From positions 1-7,054 of the forward strand of contig MENB01000119.1 in NCBI GenBank assembly GCA_001768125.1: DNA of 7,054 bases, given 5' to 3'. The stretch comes from Armatimonadetes bacterium RBG_19FT_COMBO_69_19 (GTDB taxonomy: Bacteria > Sysuimicrobiota > Sysuimicrobiia > Sysuimicrobiales > Kaftiobacteriaceae). A model generated the notes under the pieces. The model saw nothing but the letters and a program-made list of their open reading frames with translations, ran no database searches and was not told the origin of the DNA. The position numbers were made by a program, and so were the translations under genes. Positions 6,856-7,054 of the stretch are shown one piece after another (position 1 is the stretch's first letter; each line of letters starts with the position of its first letter).

Positions 6856-7054
6856 ATGATGGGCCATGCTGTGTGGTTCCGCCGGGGGGTCATCCTGGCG
6901 GTGGCACTGGCCGTCCTGCTGATCGGTGGGACGGTGCTCGTGCGGGCGCAGGCCGACATCCGGGCGCAGTGGGCGACGACCGGGCACGCGAACAGGGAAC
7001 TGGCGCAGCTCGACGCCACCGTGGAGACGCGTCAGCTCAGCGCGGCGCACTGCG
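6856..7054 (+). CDS. Putative membrane-anchored or secreted multiheme cytochrome c (3' truncated)
   Basis: Sixty-six codons are visible before the window ends. Residues about 9-31 (RRGVILAVALAVLLIGGTVLV) form a signal peptide or membrane anchor, and the chain then continues outside the cytoplasm. The stretch QWATTGHANRELAQLDA resembles the W-x3-GHA start of many multiheme cytochromes. The visible part ends in LSAAHC, where the cysteine would be the first of a CXXCH heme site. No complete CXXCH is present in the window, so the heme call is inference. If right, the protein would be a client of the Ccm machinery encoded upstream and might act in respiratory electron transfer. The strong ribosome binding site fixes the start. 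Other secreted proteins cannot be excluded. Confidence 0.6.
   Translation, partial: MMGHAVWFRRGVILAVALAVLLIGGTVLVRAQADIRAQWATTGHANRELAQLDATVETRQLSAAHC

Overview
The window is a GC-rich bacterial stretch whose nine confident or probable genes all lie on the plus strand. It opens inside a system I (Ccm) cytochrome c maturation operon, so the organism makes c-type cytochromes through Ccm. The coding style is that of a high-GC lineage: GC-rich third positions and plausible genes packed end to end. The operon pieces (a Cys-rich CcmH, a zinc-ribbon mini-protein, and a beta-domain membrane protein instead of a TPR-type CcmI) are not the classical Proteobacterial layout. I suspect a non-Proteobacterial or deep-branching, possibly uncultivated phylum, but the sequence alone does not fix the taxon.

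Layout. Positions 1-61 hold the last 19 codons of a probable ccmE. Positions 90-2060 are ccmF (heme lyase subunit) and 2060-2518 ccmH (thiol-redox or lyase subunit). Positions 2529-2939 encode a one-helix membrane protein with a CcmI-like cytoplasmic motif and a zinc ribbon. Positions 2936-4048 encode a secreted-type beta-sandwich protein with a C-terminal membrane anchor and a second copy of the same CcmI-like motif. These genes overlap or lie within 28 bases of each other, so they look like one transcript. At 4074-4727 follows a PAS-LuxR regulator with a cysteine cluster, 25 bases downstream and probably in the same operon.

After this come a 62-residue hypothetical protein (4811-4999), a non-coding stretch that can fold into competing hairpins (5000-5164), and a radical SAM protein of unknown substrate (5165-6388) with a CX4CX2C cluster motif. 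A 216-base gap with a small palindrome precedes a BldC/MerR-like helix-turn-helix mini-protein (6605-6823). Last is the 5' end of a secreted or membrane-anchored protein (6856 to the window end) that looks like a multiheme cytochrome c, a likely client of the Ccm machinery.

How it fits together. CcmE carries heme to CcmF/CcmH, which ligate it to apocytochromes. The two following proteins both place a helical CcmI-type motif on the cytoplasmic side and may together do the job of CcmI in a split form. The PAS-LuxR protein may tune the operon or cytochrome genes to redox state. The BldC-like gene and the putative cytochrome form a second regulator-plus-cytochrome pair. No RNA gene, CRISPR array, insertion sequence or prophage was seen.
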